Of a stretch of DNA of 64,000 nucleotides, positions 1 through 10,803 are shown piece after piece. The translations under genes were made by a program, and so were the position numbers. The stretch comes from Hyphomicrobium_A sp963724945 (GTDB lineage Bacteria; Pseudomonadota; Alphaproteobacteria; Rhizobiales; Hyphomicrobiaceae), in the NCBI GenBank assembly GCA_963724945.1, contig CAVRWL010000003.1, positions 1,612,001-1,676,000 of the forward strand, read 5' to 3'. How positions within the stretch are numbered: position 1 is the first letter of the stretch; each line of letters opens with the position of its first letter. The notes below the pieces were generated by a model. The model ran no database searches. It saw only the letters and a list, made by a program, of their open reading frames with translations, and was not told the DNA's origin.

Positions 1-395
1 CGTTTACGTCGACCGGCACGATTGCCCGCGTCTTGGTTCGATCGCCTCCTCGACGCGCTGCGGGTCGAGCGTGAACCGATGCGGCTCTACATCGACGAGC
101 CTCACGTCTGCCCCGGTGAGGCGCACGGCGTTCGCCGTGGCGATGAACGTGAGGTCGGGAACGATGACCTCGCTGCCGGGCCGACGCCAAGGCCCATTAA
201 CGCCAGGGAAATCGCGACGGTGCCGCTCGTCACCGCGACGCAGTAGTCGACTCCGACGCGCTCGGCGACGCGTGCCTCCAGCTCGCGCGCGATATTGCCG
301 TCATTGACGTAATTGCCGGCTATGACGTCGCGGACGTAATCCTGCTCTCGCCCGTCCAGTTGCGGCGCAAACCACGGAATTGAGCCTTCATGCAT
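1..395 (-). CDS. DegT/DnrJ/EryC1-family aminotransferase, N-terminal part (cut by window edge)
   Basis: This is the N-terminal part of a PLP-dependent sugar aminotransferase of the DegT/DnrJ/EryC1 (perosamine synthetase-like) group, which would aminate a nucleotide-linked keto-sugar for the surface glycan. The start fits the family: a W-F-A-P-Q motif near residue 8, then VTSGTVAISLALMGLGVGPG, which carries the cofactor phosphate-binding TSGT segment, then a VPDLTFIATANAV stretch. The ATG at 395 is a natural start. Reading frame changes near 180 and again near 40 are needed to keep the homology, so there are two apparent indels in about 400 bases. The remainder of the gene, including the catalytic lysine, lies left of the window. 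Neighbouring polysaccharide genes support the assignment; the exact sugar is unknown. Confidence 0.8.
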
Positions 396-492
396 GGATC
401 ACGCTTTCTGCCTTCTCGATCCGAACGGCCCCGCAGACGAGACGCCGGCAGCAAGATCGCTGCGGCCTTCACGCTCAAGCGGGCCATCGCTG

Positions 493-2485
493 CTACCGGT
501 ACTGGATGTACAGTCCGATGACCCCGCCGTTTTTGACCGGCGCTCCATTGATCTCGGCAGCGCCGCCGCTGGCCGAGGTCGGCGTGTACAGCGGCACGCC
601 GAGGGGGACTTCAATTTGCTCATCGGGCGAAACCGACAGCTCCAATTCCAGCTCGCGGGGTGGGGAAGCTCCGAGCTCGGGGCTTCTGAGGGTCAGCAAC
701 TGCCAATCCGTGAGGTCTACGCTCTCAATTTCGCCGCTGGCGATCTCGTGGCCGTTCCCGTCGACGGGCTCCAGGATCCTCCAGCGAAATTCGTATTCGG
801 ACAGCATCTTGCCCCACGTCACCATCCGCAGGGTGAGACCCTCCATGTCCTTTCTTGTCGTGAAGCGCTGCACGATTTTCGTCCCTGATTTCAAAGCGAC
901 GGCGGAAATGAAATGGTCGGACGCAAGACACCGCGCTTGCCCTCCATTGAAGCAATGAGCCCGTGCTCGCGAGAAAGCAGGCAGGCATGGCGTCCATCGT
1001 CGAGGATTGCGAAGGCGCGAACCTTGGTTCCAATGTCACCGTCAATGAGACCCGACCAGCCCGAGGCAGCGTATGAGGACCGCCCCTTGGGATCCTTGAA
1101 CCCCGACAGGCCGAAATCGAGGACACGTCCGCCGCCGTCGACGATCGCCACCAACTTTGCGGGCTGCGCGCGCGCCACATCCCACGCCCACCCCTTGGCC
1201 AGCCACGGCCCCTCCGGGCGGCCAGGTAGCATAACGACGCCCCAAGGTACGACGCTGGTAAACGTGCCGGCGCACAACGGCGCCGCCGCCTCCTCCACGA
1301 GGTTCGCGATGTTCTGGCCTTTCCACGCTTGAAATTCGCCAATGGGCCTGGCTCGGTGCTGGCTGCAATATTGAGCCACCAGCCGGCGGGCCCGGTCGGA
1401 AGCATGTAAGGCAGGCCGCTGGAGATATGGCTGGCCCAGACCGGCCACTCCATGTCAGCAGTGTTGCGGGGGGTATTCCTTATGGCGCGGAGTGAATGCA
1501 GCTCCGCGAATACGACGAGCCCCGCCGCGAGGTAGCGGACCGCTTGGGTCGTCCCCAGGCAGCAGATGAACCAGAGGAGCGACACGCTTCCTATGTAGAA
1601 GTATCGCTGATCGTTGGCGAGGGCCAAAAGATCCAACCGCGCCCGATATTTGTACATCCCAGAAAACATGACGGCCGACGCGAACAGGACCATGAATATT
1701 TTCTGCATCCGGTATGGCTTCTGCGCCGCCAAGAGGCCGATGCAGACCGCCAACACCAACGAGGCGATAACGCCGCTCAATTCGGGCTTGAAGAACATTT
1801 TCATGGAATTGCCGAATAGCGGCATGAGCTTGAAAGGAGGCAGCATCACCCACCAGTGCCAGGAATGTTCGGTTCCATCGAGGCCCGGATTGAACGCCAC
1901 TTGCGCATGCGACAACACCAAGAACAACTGCACGGCGGCACCGAGCGTGACGGCACCCGACAGCACAGTCAGGCGATCGCGTGTGATCCGGTCATTCCAA
2001 AGAAGGACTGTCCGCAGCACGAAGAGCGGTGCAAGAAACAGGGAAGTTGGACCGGTAAGGGCGCCAAGGAGAACGTAGATGGCCTCCAAAGGGAGCACGA
2101 GCCGCGAGCGCGCGGGCCGCATGAACAGCAGCAGGAACGAGCCCAGCGGTGCGATCCATTGGATATTCGGCAGATTGCCGAGCACCTCATAGCCGGCCGG
2201 AACAACGACCACCGCGAGACCCAACAGCGGGCGGAAAGGCATGTCCAAGCGTGGGGATGTCGCGAGCCAAACCACCAACAAGGTGAGAGCCACAGCTCCG
2301 TAGGTGTGCAGCGCCGCGGCTGCGGTGGCGGGAAAATAAGAAGCGATAATCGCAATGAGGGCTTGGAGCACGGTCACGTAACCGGCCCACATCTGAGTTA
2401 GGCTCCACCATCCATTGTCATGGGCCAGTCGATAAAAGCCCATGTCTTCTCCCCAGAATTGAGGATGAGCAATATTTACGGGCAT
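493..2485 (-). CDS. Large polytopic membrane protein with C-terminal globular domain (frameshifted)
   Basis: Roughly 660 residues spread over three frames, with shifts near 1340 and 890. The first 400 residues are a series of hydrophobic helices, with aromatic and charged loops (Q-F-W-G-E-D near residue 9, W-S-H/W-H-W-W in the middle). This resembles glycosyltransferase or O-unit processing membrane proteins of the GT39/GT83/PMT-like kind, though no catalytic motif could be pinned down. The last 130 residues form a soluble domain starting GTKIVQRF and ending near GLYIQYR. The same domain ends the divergent membrane protein at 3043-4944, so the two are paralogues. A transmembrane stretch continues in frame upstream of the ATG at 2485, so the true start may lie 60-150 bases further right. 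Family known: unsure. The intact original protein is inferred. Confidence 0.65.
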
Positions 2486-3042
2486 TCTTATGTAGAGAAT
2501 GAGGAATGCCAGGCACAGAACGCATGCGCGAAGCAGGGGTCGCTGCCGGCGCCGAAACGATGTGAGGAGATCTGTGGATAACTCAGCGATCCGGCGCGCA
2601 TGCGTCAGTCCTCGAGTGCACCGTTTGATCAGCGGAGCCGGCGCTTGCCCGCCGTGACCGGTGGACAGCGTGGAAATTCAGTCGCTCCGAGCAAGTCCCC
2701 GTCGACAGGCGCGCAACTAAGGGCACACCGGACGCAGCGGGCAAGATGACTTCGCAGGCTAGCTGTCGATCATCAACGTGATTGGTGCGCACAAGCTCCT
2801 TGATCTTGGCTCGTCGCAGCGAGACACTGGTGCAAGCTACACACTCGCCGCCCAGGTAGGTGTAGTGCAGTTGTGCGACGGGCCTGACTGAAGCGGTCGT
2901 GCCGCGGAGTCATTCGCTGGCCGGCTGATATCGCCGGGCCGCTCGTTGTAGGGTCGGCGCCGATTGCTAGAGGGAGAGCGGTCGCGGGGCGCCTGATGCG
3001 GCGCATCAGAGTGTTTCGACACAATTGCGGGGAGAGCAATCC
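2486..3042. other. Intergenic region between divergent membrane-protein genes
   Basis: About 550 bases between the two divergently transcribed paralogues. I see no convincing protein coding, tRNA or strong terminator. Short open frames exist on both strands but show no family resemblance. Part of the right side of this segment may encode the missing N-terminus of the leftward gene, because its frame stays open with hydrophobic residues for about 100 bases. Promoters for both genes would be expected here, but no convincing -35/-10 pair was identified. Confidence 0.5.
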
Positions 3043-4944
3043 GTGCGCGCGGTGCAAAGCAGCTATCTTGAGCAACGAATTGCGGGGCCGGCCGAATATC
3101 TTCTATACATCGGCATTGTTGTGCCGGCGGTCTACGCCTTCGTGGTATCGTATTCGGCCCTGGTTTTTCCCCACTGGGACCACGTCAATCTCGCGCGCTA
3201 CATCTTGGGCTATTACGACGGGACCCTGCATTTCTCTATCTTTTTGCCTCGGAGGCGCAATCCCGCCCGTTCATTCCCCGCACGGTCCTGCTGCTGAATG
3301 CCATCGCCACCGATTGGGACATCCGTTCGGAATTTTCGCTGCTTTATCTATCGCTGGTGGGGGTTTGGCCTGCCCATCTGTACTTCATTTGGCGCATCGC
3401 AAAGGGCCTTCCGAACCTGCCAATGTTGATGGTGGCCTTGACGATCAGCATTCTGGTTTTCTCCCCAGTCGGACATCACGCCCATTGGTGGTCGGTGATG
3501 CTGATCGCGACCATGGGCAACCTGTTCTTGTCCGTGTCGCTGCTGATAGTGGCGCTGCGGCCCGACTTCTGGCCCCGCAACGTCTGGGGCGTCTTGGCGG
3601 GGTGGTGTGCGGCTTACTGCATGAGCCATGGGCTGTTTCTCCTGGCCGCGATCTTCCTTACACAGCAATTGGCCTCAAATACGCCCTTCAAGCTGACGCG
3701 ACTTGGCGCCTCTTGGTTGCTCAATCTGGTCTGTTTGGGGTGGTTACGTGCCTGGCCTGCCGTTTGATCACGGGAGTTCGACGTTCTTGGGAATGCTCTC
3801 ATTCGTGGCGATCTATTTGGGCGCACCGCTCGGCTCACTGCTATGGTTCCCATTCAACTCACACTTGGACTTGCCGCTCCACAGCAACTGGTCCAACGGA
3901 TCGATCGGGGTCGTGCTGCTGGCTTTGGCCTCCTATCAGTGCGTCGCTCCCTGGCGGATCTGCGCAACAATCGGCCCGAGGCATTCGTCTTCTTCTCCTT
4001 TAGTGCGTTTGCGTTGATCTCCGCTGTCGTGACGGCCTTCGGGCGATCAGGCCTCGGGGAGCTTGGGGTCACTAGCGCCAACTCGAGCCGCTACAGGATG
4101 TTCGGCGGCTATCCGTTGATGGGCCTCGTGTACTATTACGGTGTACGTTTCGCCCGTCAGAGCGGCGAGTTCGCCCGCTTGCCGCTGCGTGGTGGCGCCT
4201 TGGTCGTCCTTGCTTTTTGTCTTTTCGTTTCGGCCTCGGCCATAAGCTATGTGCGAGCGCTTCGCGTCTACCATTCGGCGCATGAGTTCAATCAGGTGGC
4301 TGCGAACATCTACGCGCCGCGCGGCGAGGCCACTGAGATGGATAGTCAGTTCTATCCGGATGTTGAGCTTTTCCGGCGGACGAAGAAGGCGCTTTTCGCG
4401 CGAGCCTTGGACCCTACCGGGTCAAGTCCTTCGAGGTCGTGCCGCTGACGACCGGCAGCTTTGTCGCGCCTGTCCTGCTCACGCCCGGCACGAAGATCGT
4501 GCAGCGGTTCAAGGTCACGCGTCCGGTGTTGAATTCGCTTTCTCTGCCAGTCGTTGTCCCGGGGCAGACGGCAGCGCCTATGAGGTCGACTGGACTTTGA
4601 CAGCTCTAACGAGTGACGGTCGTCGACAGGTGGCTAGCGGTGCGCTGAAAACCAAGCGGCTTCGGGACTGGCAGGTCATAAAACTGTCGGTTCCGACCGT
4701 CACCGAGAAACTTCCGGAGGACGTTGAGTTGGATTTCGTGGTGCGCTCCGACCAGCGCGCGCCGGTCCCCATCGGGCTGCCGCTATTCCGACCCGTAGTA
4801 GAGACGGGCTTCGGCTCCTCCTTCAGTCGATGGTGTGCCGCTAACCGACGGCGGCATGCTCGGTCTTCAGATCAGCTACGAAGCGCTCCTGACGCAGCCC
4901 GCGGCGCCACTGGCGGCGAAGATTTCAGGCCAGTCTGGTTCTAG
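3043..4944 (+). CDS. Large polytopic membrane protein, paralogue of 493-2485 (multiple frameshifts)
   Basis: Homology runs through at least five reading-frame changes (near 3245, 3730, 3950, 4410, 4530 and 4830). The N-terminal two thirds is polytopic, with helices such as YLLYIGIVVPAVYAFVVSY and a segment containing HHAHWW. The C-terminal 130 residues repeat the domain of the leftward paralogue: GTKIVQRF, then ASGALKTKRLRDWQVIKL, then VPIGLPLFRP, then DGGMLGLQISYE. I chose the GTG at 3043 because GGGGAGAG precedes it at good spacing; a TTG at 3025 is possible. Function is probably in polysaccharide assembly, inferred from location only. Either this copy is a pseudogene or the local sequence has many indel errors. 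Confidence 0.6.
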
Positions 4945-5819
4945 GCCAGTCTGTCCTGCCAAGACCGGGCTGACTTGTGCATCGCGCAGGCGACGCGAAC
5001 GGCGATCTTTAGGGTCGCATAGTAGGCGGCGACCAACCCCGCCCCGACGCCCGCTACATCGCCGACCGTCGCTCCCGACAGCCAGATCAGTCGGCCAGTA
5101 TCCTGGCTCGACGTGCAAGCAGCGCCGCACTCAAGATGGAGCCGCGGATTCCTGGCGTGCGCTTCCAATCGAAAAAGGGATGTAAGTTGTAGACATAGTC
5201 GGACTCGACCCCCGGCACGTAGAGGAAGTCTCCGACTAGGGATGCGGCCATCATGAGCGGCATGTCGTGCCACCAATCCGCGTGGTGCCATGTGATACGG
5301 CGCAACGCCGCCGTCCGCCATAGGCCATACAAGTGGTGCAGCTGCGAGCGCCGCCCAACGCAGCCTCTGCCTCGGAGAAAGGCCTACGTTGACGAACTGC
5401 AGGTCGATTTTGCGCTGAGCTCCATCGACGTGCTCAATGACGTCACCGAACGCGAGCACGGCGTTCGGTCTCGCCTCGAGGGCGGCCAGCAGCTTCTCGA
5501 TGAAGTCCAAATCGCGCAGATCGTCGTGCCCGGCCCACATGAAGTAGGGCGCCGTCGCCTGTGCGAGCACGAACTTGAAATTCTCCGTCGCGTTGAGCGT
5601 AGCCGGCTGCCGAAAGTAGCGTATCCGATTGTCGCGTGCTGCAAACTCACGGCAGATCCGTTCGGTTGCGTCGCTCGAGGCATTGTCGGAGATGATGATC
5701 TCCATGTCGTCGACGGTTTGGGCGACGACGTTCTGCAGCGCGGCCGCCAAAGAAGCGGCGCCATTGTAGACGGGCATGCCCACGCTGACTTTCGGCTGTG
5801 GCCTGGAAGCTTTGTTCAC
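4941..5819 (-). CDS. Family 2 glycosyltransferase (frameshifted in the middle)
   Basis: A GT-A fold glycosyltransferase that would add a sugar from a nucleotide donor to a lipid-linked glycan on the cytoplasmic face. It opens with KVSVGMPVYNGAASLAAAL, followed by IIISDNASSDATERI and the acidic metal-binding segment WAGHDDLRDLDF, all typical of GT2. The middle third (about 5090-5330) is homologous in another frame, containing HADWWHDMPLMMAASLVGDF, and the frame then returns for the C-terminus, so two compensating indels are present. The start could be the GTG at 5819 or the ATG at 5876; the extra 19 residues do not look like GT2. The end overlaps the end of the opposite-strand membrane-protein gene by four bases. 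Confidence 0.8.
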   Translation of the reverse strand: MNKASRPQPKVSVGMPVYNGAASLAAALQNVVAQTVDDMEIIISDNASSDATERICREFAARDNRIRYFRQPATLNATENFKFVLAQATAPYFMWAGHDDLRDLDFIEKLLAALEARPNAVLAFGDVIEHVDGAQRKIDLQFVNVGLSPRQRLRWAALAAAPLVWPMADGGVAPYHMAPRGLVARHAAHDGRIPSRRLPLRAGGRVRLCLQLTSLFRLEAHARNPRLHLECGAACTSSQDTGRLIWLSGATVGDVAGVGAGLVAAYYATLKIAVRVACAMHKSARSWQDRLA

Positions 5820-5949
5820 GGCAACACCAAGACGCACCCATCGTCGACAGTCACATTGTCCCATGGACGCCCGCATGGCCGGACATTGGCAGCATGTCCG
5901 GCTGCTTCGGCGAGACGCAGCGCCTTATACCATCGGTGTTACTGCCGGC

Positions 5950-7052
5950 TCAAAAAACACGTGCATCAAACCTGTGCAAAGCGATAGCCGAATGACGTGA
6001 GCCCTCAAGGCCGGGGATATTGGGCTCGGAGACTGGTTGCTCGCAGCAGATGGTCGAGCCCCGATCTGCTTCGCGTTTGACTAGGGCAAGCGAAGGATTG
6101 TCAGCCTCCTGGCCGTCGTCGGGCGTCTCATGCAGTCCCGACCACCATCCTTTGAGGTAGGGCTGGTTCAGAACCAATCCGCTTCGACCAAGCATGCGTC
6201 GCATCGCTTCATCAGTGAAGGCGACAGCACCGGTCGGGTAATCGGGATCATTGATGAAGCAGCCGTCGCCGTGTGCATGCTTGAACGTGAGAGCTGAAAC
6301 GGCGTCAGGTTGGTTTTTCTCGCCGCGGCGATCGTATCATTCGAGTAGAGGAAGAACGTAAGCGTAAGGGAGGCCGTCCGGTTTCAAAATGCGTGCAATC
6401 TCCTTCAAGTAGTGAACTATCTCGTTCTCGAACAGATGTGTAAAGACCGAGGCTAGTGCAACCCGATCGACAGATCGATCGGGTACGGGCAACGTGAAAT
6501 CGAGCGACGTCTTCGTTCCGAGCGGATTGTAGAGCTCGTGCTTGGCGTCGAAATGATAGAATTCGAAATTTGGGTGGTCGGTCGTGATGTTCTGCTGGCA
6601 CCACGCGATGGAGTTGCGAAATTTAGGGCTGATTTTGACTTTTATGGCTTTGTGCTCCCAGGACATCGAAGAGCTGAAATGCATCTCGGCCGATCCCGTA
6701 CCGATTTCCAGGAAGGTCATGCCGGCGTTCGGGAGACCCATGAATTTCGCGTAATTGGCTACGTGGGCTTCGCCAATCGGCTCCTTAGGTGTCGGCTCCG
6801 GCCCCCGTCCAGCACGATCAGATGTTCGGGGATTTCGTTATCCCTTATAACTTGCCAATTTGATTTCTGCTGGAATGCGCAATCGTCTTGCCATCGTGGG
6901 TTCGCATGTGCCGTTGGCCGTCGGGAGTTGTCGGCAAGAAATGCGGCTTTCATTCTTGGGTAATGATTCTTCAGCACGTCGCCCGACTTGAACTTGAAGT
7001 CGTCGTATGTCGCCGGGTCGATGTCGATCTGATCGCTGTTGCGCGCGACCAC
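5950..7052 (-). CDS. Class I SAM-dependent methyltransferase (frameshifted)
   Basis: A Rossmann-type methyltransferase, probably decorating a sugar in the surface glycan. The SAM-binding motif I is FLEIGTGSAEMHF, followed by a motif-IV/post region LPVPDRSVDRVALASVFTHL and HYLKEIARILKPDG. The N-terminal part lies in one frame (7052 to about 6770), the Rossmann core in a second (to about 6340) and the C-terminus, with LNQPYLKGWWSGLHE, in a third, ending at 5950. The start is uncertain: the GTG at 7052 is preceded by an in-frame stop and a poor ribosome site, while an ATG about 15 bases upstream, with GGGAGA before it, would reach the frame if one base were missing. Substrate unknown. Confidence 0.75.
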
Positions 7053-7291
7053 AATTCTTAAGTCATCGGCTTATCTCCCACGTGCATTTTGCAGATCGCG
7101 AAAGGGCAAGAGCGCTGTCAGCTTAAACGAGCCGTCTTGTTAGCGACATTTCTGCTCCTCAAGGTCTCATCGCCGCAACGGTCGCAAAGGCGCAGTTGGT
7201 GGGAGGTGCAACGCCTCCGGCGCTTCGCGATTTCTCGAAACGTCGCTTCGTCATCGCGGTGCGGCGCGCGCCACGCCCACCGCCAGCGTTG

Positions 7292-8221
7292 CTACTGCTT
7301 CACTGCGACGAGCACGTAAGAGGTCCCCTTCCCCTCCCGCGTCTCCCAACGCCTGAAGAGCTGCGTGAGACGCGCGGCCCATCGGTCAACGCGTTCACGT
7401 TTCACGTAGGGCCCGACCCAGTTCCCGGACCCAGAGAAACCATCCATAGTAGTTCAAGCCGATGCTGCCGACATCGCATGTCGTTACTTTATCTACGCGA
7501 AGCCCCCAGGACGGACAGGGCTCGTTGAAACCATTTGGGGGAAATGAGGTAGAGATGCGGGGTGGTGTCGAGATGCGGCCAATAGCGTCCCATGAGGCGT
7601 GTCTGCAAGGAGTTGGGATTGGGGGGTGGAGGAGGACGAGAAGCCCGCCCGGTCGCAACAGGCGTGCTGCCCTCTCGAGGAACAGCCAGAACAAAGGGAC
7701 GTGCTCGATCGCCTGCCAGACGCAAACGACGTCGAACGTCCTCGTCGGGCAAGCTGCTGGGCGGGATCATCGCTCTGAATGACCTCGTGATGGAGATGGT
7801 CTCGAAGGAAGGCGCAACAATCGGGATCCATTTCGATCAATGTCGGCTTGAAGCCCGCTTGACGCGCAACGGCGGCGAACTCGCCCGTCGCTTCTGCCCC
7901 ACCTCGAGCATTGATCCTGCCGCTTTGAACGGCTTCAGCAGTTCGAGTTTCCACGCCTGCGACGTTGGGCGCGGGGTGTGAAATTCTTCGCGTCGGCAGG
8001 AATAAGTCGTACTGCTCATGAACATAGAATTGCTTGAAATCGGCCGGCATGGTCTAGAGGAAAATCAACGCGCAAGCATCACACTGATCATAGTGAAACA
8101 CCGCTGGAGCTCAATGCTGGTTCCAGTCACCGGCCTTGAACCGGGGCGTTGAGCGACCGCCACAGTAGGGGCAGACGCCACGGTCTCTAACAGCCCCAAT
8201 GGTCGACGACTGCATATTCAT
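7292..8221 (-). CDS. Zinc-ribbon class I methyltransferase (frameshifts and an in-frame stop)
   Basis: A glycan-locus methyltransferase with an N-terminal zinc ribbon (CPYC, then CDAC about 28 residues later) and a SAM-binding core. Core pieces are LELLKPFKAAGSMLEVG, GFKPTLIEMDPDCCAFL, then DVVCVWQAIEHVPLFW and RAARLLRPGGLLVLL. The C-terminus RWETREGKGTSYVLVAVKQ is read in yet another frame and stops at 7292, farther left than a simple reading suggests. ATG at 8221 is taken as the start because it directly precedes the ribbon. At least four frame changes and one TAG (8054-8056) interrupt it. The family is clear; whether the gene is functional is not. Confidence 0.7.
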
Positions 8222-8312
8222 CCGTGCTTGCCGTGCCTCTGCGGCAGTTGGCTCGTTGGACTCGAGCAGTGGTGTGGAGCGATCGAGAGCCGCGGCCGAA
8301 GCGTGCGGTCGT

Positions 8313-9537
8313 TCAGGCTGCTGCAAGCGTTGCCTCCTCTCGGGCCAGCCAAGCGACCGCATCACCGATGTTCTTGTGTGGGCCGATATCAATGAATTTT
8401 ACCGCTGCCGGTATGAACTGCTCCAGGTCATCCTTGATCTTCTCGAACATGTGAGCTAGTGTTGCGTTATCCGCGACGGATGCGAGGGCACTTTCGAGAA
8501 GCTGAAACACCTCTCGCTCGGCTGGGCCGTTTTGCCTTCAGCTCCCGCAGCGTTGCATCGTTGGCGATACGTTCCTGATAGCGGTCTCGCAGCACTGAAA
8601 TCACTTGCAGGGTGCGGTAACGGTGGATATTTGACGGGGACGCGGCCAGCGGAATTGTCTGCTTTGCCCAACACTCCAGCCGCGATCAGCCAGTTCGTGT
8701 TGTTGCGATCGCCGGGGAGGATAACATCGTGGAGAGCGTCCCTCGTGCTCTCATCGGTTCGCTCGTTGTCCAGGAACTCGTAGCCCTCGCTGTGGCGCCC
8801 CGAGAAATAGTAAGCGCCGAAGGATTGAGGCGATATGCCGATAATGACGGTCTCTTGCGGAACGACCGTGATCGTTTTTGCGCCGACGAACGTCGCGATG
8901 GCGGCGTATGTATCGGGATAAGGGCTCTGATAGAGCCCTCCATGCTTCTCGCACTCTCTTACAAACGCGGCCTTCAGGAGGAAGTGCTGGGCGTTAAATC
9001 CGAACCGGTAGCGGAAGTCCAAGACGGAATTTGCGAGTTCTCGAGCATAGCGCGGCGCCAAGCAGAACGGTTGCTGTTTCTCCAGAAGGAACTCCGAATT
9101 GCGGACGGCAGCGAGATAGCCGGAAGGTCTGAAGGGCAGCACGTTGGGGTATCCATAGTGATAGGCTGCCAGATAGACGAGATCAGGTCCCCTCTCCCGC
9201 GATAGGTGCGGACGTACGGTGCTGCAGAAATTGGGTGCCAGCGCATCATCATCGCCGAGCATGAGCACATAGTCGCCGGTGCACAGCGATAGCGCCTGAC
9301 GCCAGTTCTCCGTCACCGTGACGGGGGTCTCCTGGCGATGATAGATGATGCGGTCATCGGCCAGACTATCGAGGTAGGCCTTGTAGTCCTCTGTCGATGC
9401 GTTGTCGCTGACGACAATCTCGATGCTGTTGTCGTTTTGCGAGAGGATTGATGCAATGACGTGCTTCAAGAGACCGAGGCGGGTCTTGGAGGGGATGAGG
9501 AATGAAATCTTGACTGAGTAGCTGCGACGGGCGCCAT
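8313..9537 (-). CDS. Family 2 glycosyltransferase, paralogue of 10804-11967 (frameshifted)
   Basis: GT2 enzyme with KISFLIPSKTRLGLLKHVI, then IEIVVSDNAST and the metal-binding DYVLMLGDDDALAPNF. Overall layout and spacing match the intact neighbour at 10804-11967, so they are paralogues that probably add related sugars. The frame breaks near 8630 and 8525; the last 66 residues (FQLLESALASVADNATLAHM onward) end at 8313. The start is unclear: ATG at 9537 lies one frame off from the catalytic domain and would need an indel, and no other good start precedes KISFL. It is the middle of a leftward run of glycan genes. Confidence 0.75.
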
Positions 9538-10739
9538 CTCTCGCAGATTGCTTCTGGTAGCAGGCCCTTCGCTGCAGCGGTACACGTCGGAGCCAGGAAC
9601 CGACGACGAGTTCTGTCAGTGCCGTCCGCACAGGGCCGGGAGCGGCAGGCGCCGGTCGGGGCTGCAGCGATTGCTTGCGGAAGTGAGAATCCGAGGTCTG
9701 GAAAGCCGGCCGGCGGTTCGCCAAGGTAGTCTCCCCACGTAATCCGGATATGTGTCTCGCGCGATGGTGCCGGCATCTCTGCGAATTTGCGGCTTTGATT
9801 GTCGCTGATGAGAAGATTGGCTTGATCTTGCAGGCGGAATGTTTGGCTGCGTGGCCATTCGTCGACGTCCCATCCGCCCCCATCACGTCCAACGACAATG
9901 GCGGACAGTCCTGCGCGCCGCAGCTGGGTCGTCAGGCCGTTGGGACCGCTCTCGAACGCACAGGCATCGAGTTTCTCGCGGATATCCTGCGGATCGAAGC
10001 CGAGCATGCGTCGACGCTCGATCAGAAATCCGTTCGTTCGAATGTGCGGATTTGGAAACTGCGGAAACGAAGCATACTCGCTGAATACCATGCCTGGTCG
10101 GGTGAGTAGCCACCAGCGCAGCCGCGCTTCGAGAGCAACCATCCTGGCGTTGATGGATGGAGGCAAGCGGCGCCGGCCGGTCTGGGGCTCGGCGAGGAGG
10201 CCCGAGGCCCAATCCTGACAATAGACGTCTATGATGAAGCGATAATATTCGCGAATGTGCTCATCATAGGGTATGCGGAAGTCCGTGCACGACCAAATGA
10301 CCTTCTGGATGAGCGCAAAGGAGTTCTCCAAGCTTTCGTAGGAGCCCATTGCGCCAACCAGTCCCACGCCGTCGCGGGCGATGTGCGTTGCTAGATTGGC
10401 AAGCCAGCCTGGAGCCGACAGCTCGGTGTGGGTGTTGAGAAACATCAGGTAGTTGTGTGGGAGACGGCGGCTGGCCTCGAGATATGAGCCGATGTCGAAG
10501 CCGATATCCTCGGTCTGGATTCCCACGTGCGGGATATCCTGAAATATCGCGCAGGCACGCTGCAAATCCGCTTCCTGGCCAAAACCCTTGTAGATCACGG
10601 TCAAATCGTGATCGTGGCCGGCCGGATTGCGACGATAGCTATCGGCGAACCGCTTGAAAGCCGGGAGATCCTCAGCGCAACGAGCGAGATAGACGACGGC
10701 GATGTCGGCTATAGGCTTTTCGGTCGAAGTTTTGAGCAA
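9366..10739 (-). CDS. RgpF-like glycan biosynthesis protein (GT family), paralogue of 16925-17951
   Basis: The homologous part spans about residues 10-370. It contains DIAVVYLARCAED, a FDIGSYLEASRRLPHNYLMF segment, FLNTHTE, FPNPHIRTNGF and SDNQSRKF. This pattern resembles proteins related to rhamnan-synthesis protein F that act in polysaccharide export loci, and the same order of motifs occurs in the gene at 16925-17951. The frame stays open to 9366, but the last 80 or so residues look like out-of-frame reading over the start of the next glycosyltransferase, so the real end is probably near 9.55 kb with an indel. ATG at 10739 begins MLKTSTEKPIAD. Exact activity is unknown; role in the glycan is inferred from location. 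Confidence 0.65.
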   Translation of the reverse strand: MLKTSTEKPIADIAVVYLARCAEDLPAFKRFADSYRRNPAGHDHDLTVIYKGFGQEADLQRACAIFQDIPHVGIQTEDIGFDIGSYLEASRRLPHNYLMFLNTHTELSAPGWLANLATHIARDGVGLVGAMGSYESLENSFALIQKVIWSCTDFRIPYDEHIREYYRFIIDVYCQDWASGLLAEPQTGRRRLPPSINARMVALEARLRWWLLTRPGMVFSEYASFPQFPNPHIRTNGFLIERRRMLGFDPQDIREKLDACAFESGPNGLTTQLRRAGLSAIVVGRDGGGWDVDEWPRSQTFRLQDQANLLISDNQSRKFAEMPAPSRETHIRITWGDYLGEPPAGFPDLGFSLPQAIAAAPTGACRSRPCADGTDRTRRRFLAPTCTAAAKGLLPEAICERWRPSQLLSQDFIPHPLQDPPRSLEARHCINPLAKRQQHRDCRQRQRIDRGLQGLPR

Positions 10740-10803
10740 GGTAATGCCTTAAGAGGGTTGAAGCGTTGCAGAGCCCTGGGCGAAAGCGTCGGTTTCGAGC
10801 GCA

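Noticed and set aside
2583..3075. Small genes in the divergent gap
   Set aside because: Short open frames without ribosome sites or family resemblance.
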